From positions 89,421 to 96,036 of the forward strand of contig DBGA01000070.1 of NCBI GenBank assembly GCA_002295325.1: a stretch of 6,616 nt of DNA, read 5' to 3'. How positions within the stretch are numbered: the first letter of the stretch is position 1; every line of letters begins with the position of its first letter. Positions 6,305-6,616 of this stretch are shown in pieces. The notes below the pieces were generated by a model, which had not been told where the DNA came from, did no database searches, and worked only from the letters and a program-made list of their open reading frames with translations. Source of the stretch: Ruminococcaceae bacterium UBA866. Its GTDB lineage: Bacteria; Bacillota; Clostridia; Oscillospirales; Ruminococcaceae. A program made the position numbers and the translations under genes.

Positions 6305-6616
6305 TTATGTGTTCTTTTTTTCTTTCAGCAACACCAGGCAGAGCCCCAGCGTTAAAAATTCTGCCGCCGGCATGACGGCCCAAATTCCATTTACTCCCAA
6401 TACCATTGGAAGAAGAAATACCAGTACGCTGCTTAAGACAAGTCCACGCATCAGGCAGATAAACAAAGCCTTTCCAGGACTTAATACCGACTGGAACCAG
6501 GTGCTGAACAAGATATTAAATCCCATGGGAAGAAATGACAGGAAGTATATCCTGACAGCAGGCACCGACATGGCTATAATCTCATCCGCAGGCTTTACAA
6601 AGGCCTCTGTTACCAG
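6305..6616 (-). CDS. MATE-family efflux transporter, C-terminal part (5' end outside window)
   Basis: The C-terminal 103 residues of a multidrug and toxic compound extrusion (MATE) transporter, an inner-membrane exporter powered by H+ or Na+ antiport. The frame stays open to the window edge, reading LVTEAFVKPADEIIAMSVPAVRIYFLSF; the Met at 6571 is internal, so the N-terminal three quarters or so are missing. The pattern RIYFLSFLPMGFNILFSTWFQSV (a helix with PMGFN), then a loop with SPGKALFICLMRG, then two hydrophobic helices ending in GVNGIWAVMPAAEFLTLGLCLVLL and a basic tail KEKKNT, is typical of the last helices of MATE proteins. It is co-directional with ppdK, about 220 bases upstream, with no clear terminator between, but ppdK has its own promoter. 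GC is about 50% in the 60-base line sampled; Leu CTG is frequent and CTA absent, as in the N-terminal part of ppdK and unlike the genes on the left. Confidence 0.85.
   Translation of the reverse strand: MVTEAFVKPADEIIAMSVPAVRIYFLSFLPMGFNILFSTWFQSVLSPGKALFICLMRGLVLSSVLVFLLPMVLGVNGIWAVMPAAEFLTLGLCLVLLKEKKNT

Noticed and set aside
6201..6383. 60-residue minus-strand frame between the MATE gene and ppdK
   Set aside because: Its first part overlaps the MATE gene in another frame, no RBS precedes any of its starts, and the rest runs through the repeat cluster. No family resemblance.

Overview
The window comes from a low-to-moderate-GC Firmicute of the Clostridia type. The evidence is strong AGGAGG-type ribosome binding sites, sigma-A promoters, intrinsic terminators with T-tails, a lipoprotein with a lipobox, an ECF-transporter S component, and a pyruvate, phosphate dikinase very like that of Clostridium symbiosum. 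No mobile element, CRISPR array, tRNA or rRNA was seen.

Layout. Plus strand: the 3' part of an ECF-transporter S-component gene (1-458) with a terminator; a promoter, RBS and 355-residue lipoprotein of the SurA/PrsA foldase type (611-1678) with a terminator; a 308-base gene-free stretch holding a promoter-like site, a short terminator-like hairpin and a probable promoter; and an 11-helix sodium symporter of the NSS/SLC6 family (1987-3333). Minus strand: ppdK (3450-6086), converging on the symporter gene, with a terminator between them and its own extended -10 promoter and structured leader; then the 3' end of a MATE-family exporter gene (6305 to the window edge).

The genes look like independent transcription units: three uptake, export or envelope functions around one central-carbon enzyme (pyruvate + ATP + Pi to PEP + AMP + PPi, reversible). 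Nothing ties them into one pathway.

The most notable observation is that ppdK is a compositional mosaic. By hand count, all 16 Gln codons in residues 1-443 are CAG, while 9 of 11 in residues 547-878 are CAA. Leu CTG occurs ten times up to residue 534 and never after it; CTA occurs only after it (six times). The left flanking genes match the C-terminal part (15 of 18 Gln codons CAA, AT-rich), and the MATE fragment matches the N-terminal part (about 50% GC where sampled). The window therefore joins two genomic backgrounds near 4450-4490, in frame, inside a conserved gene. This is either intragenic homologous recombination or a chimeric metagenomic contig; the sequence alone cannot decide. I found no clearly new biological system.
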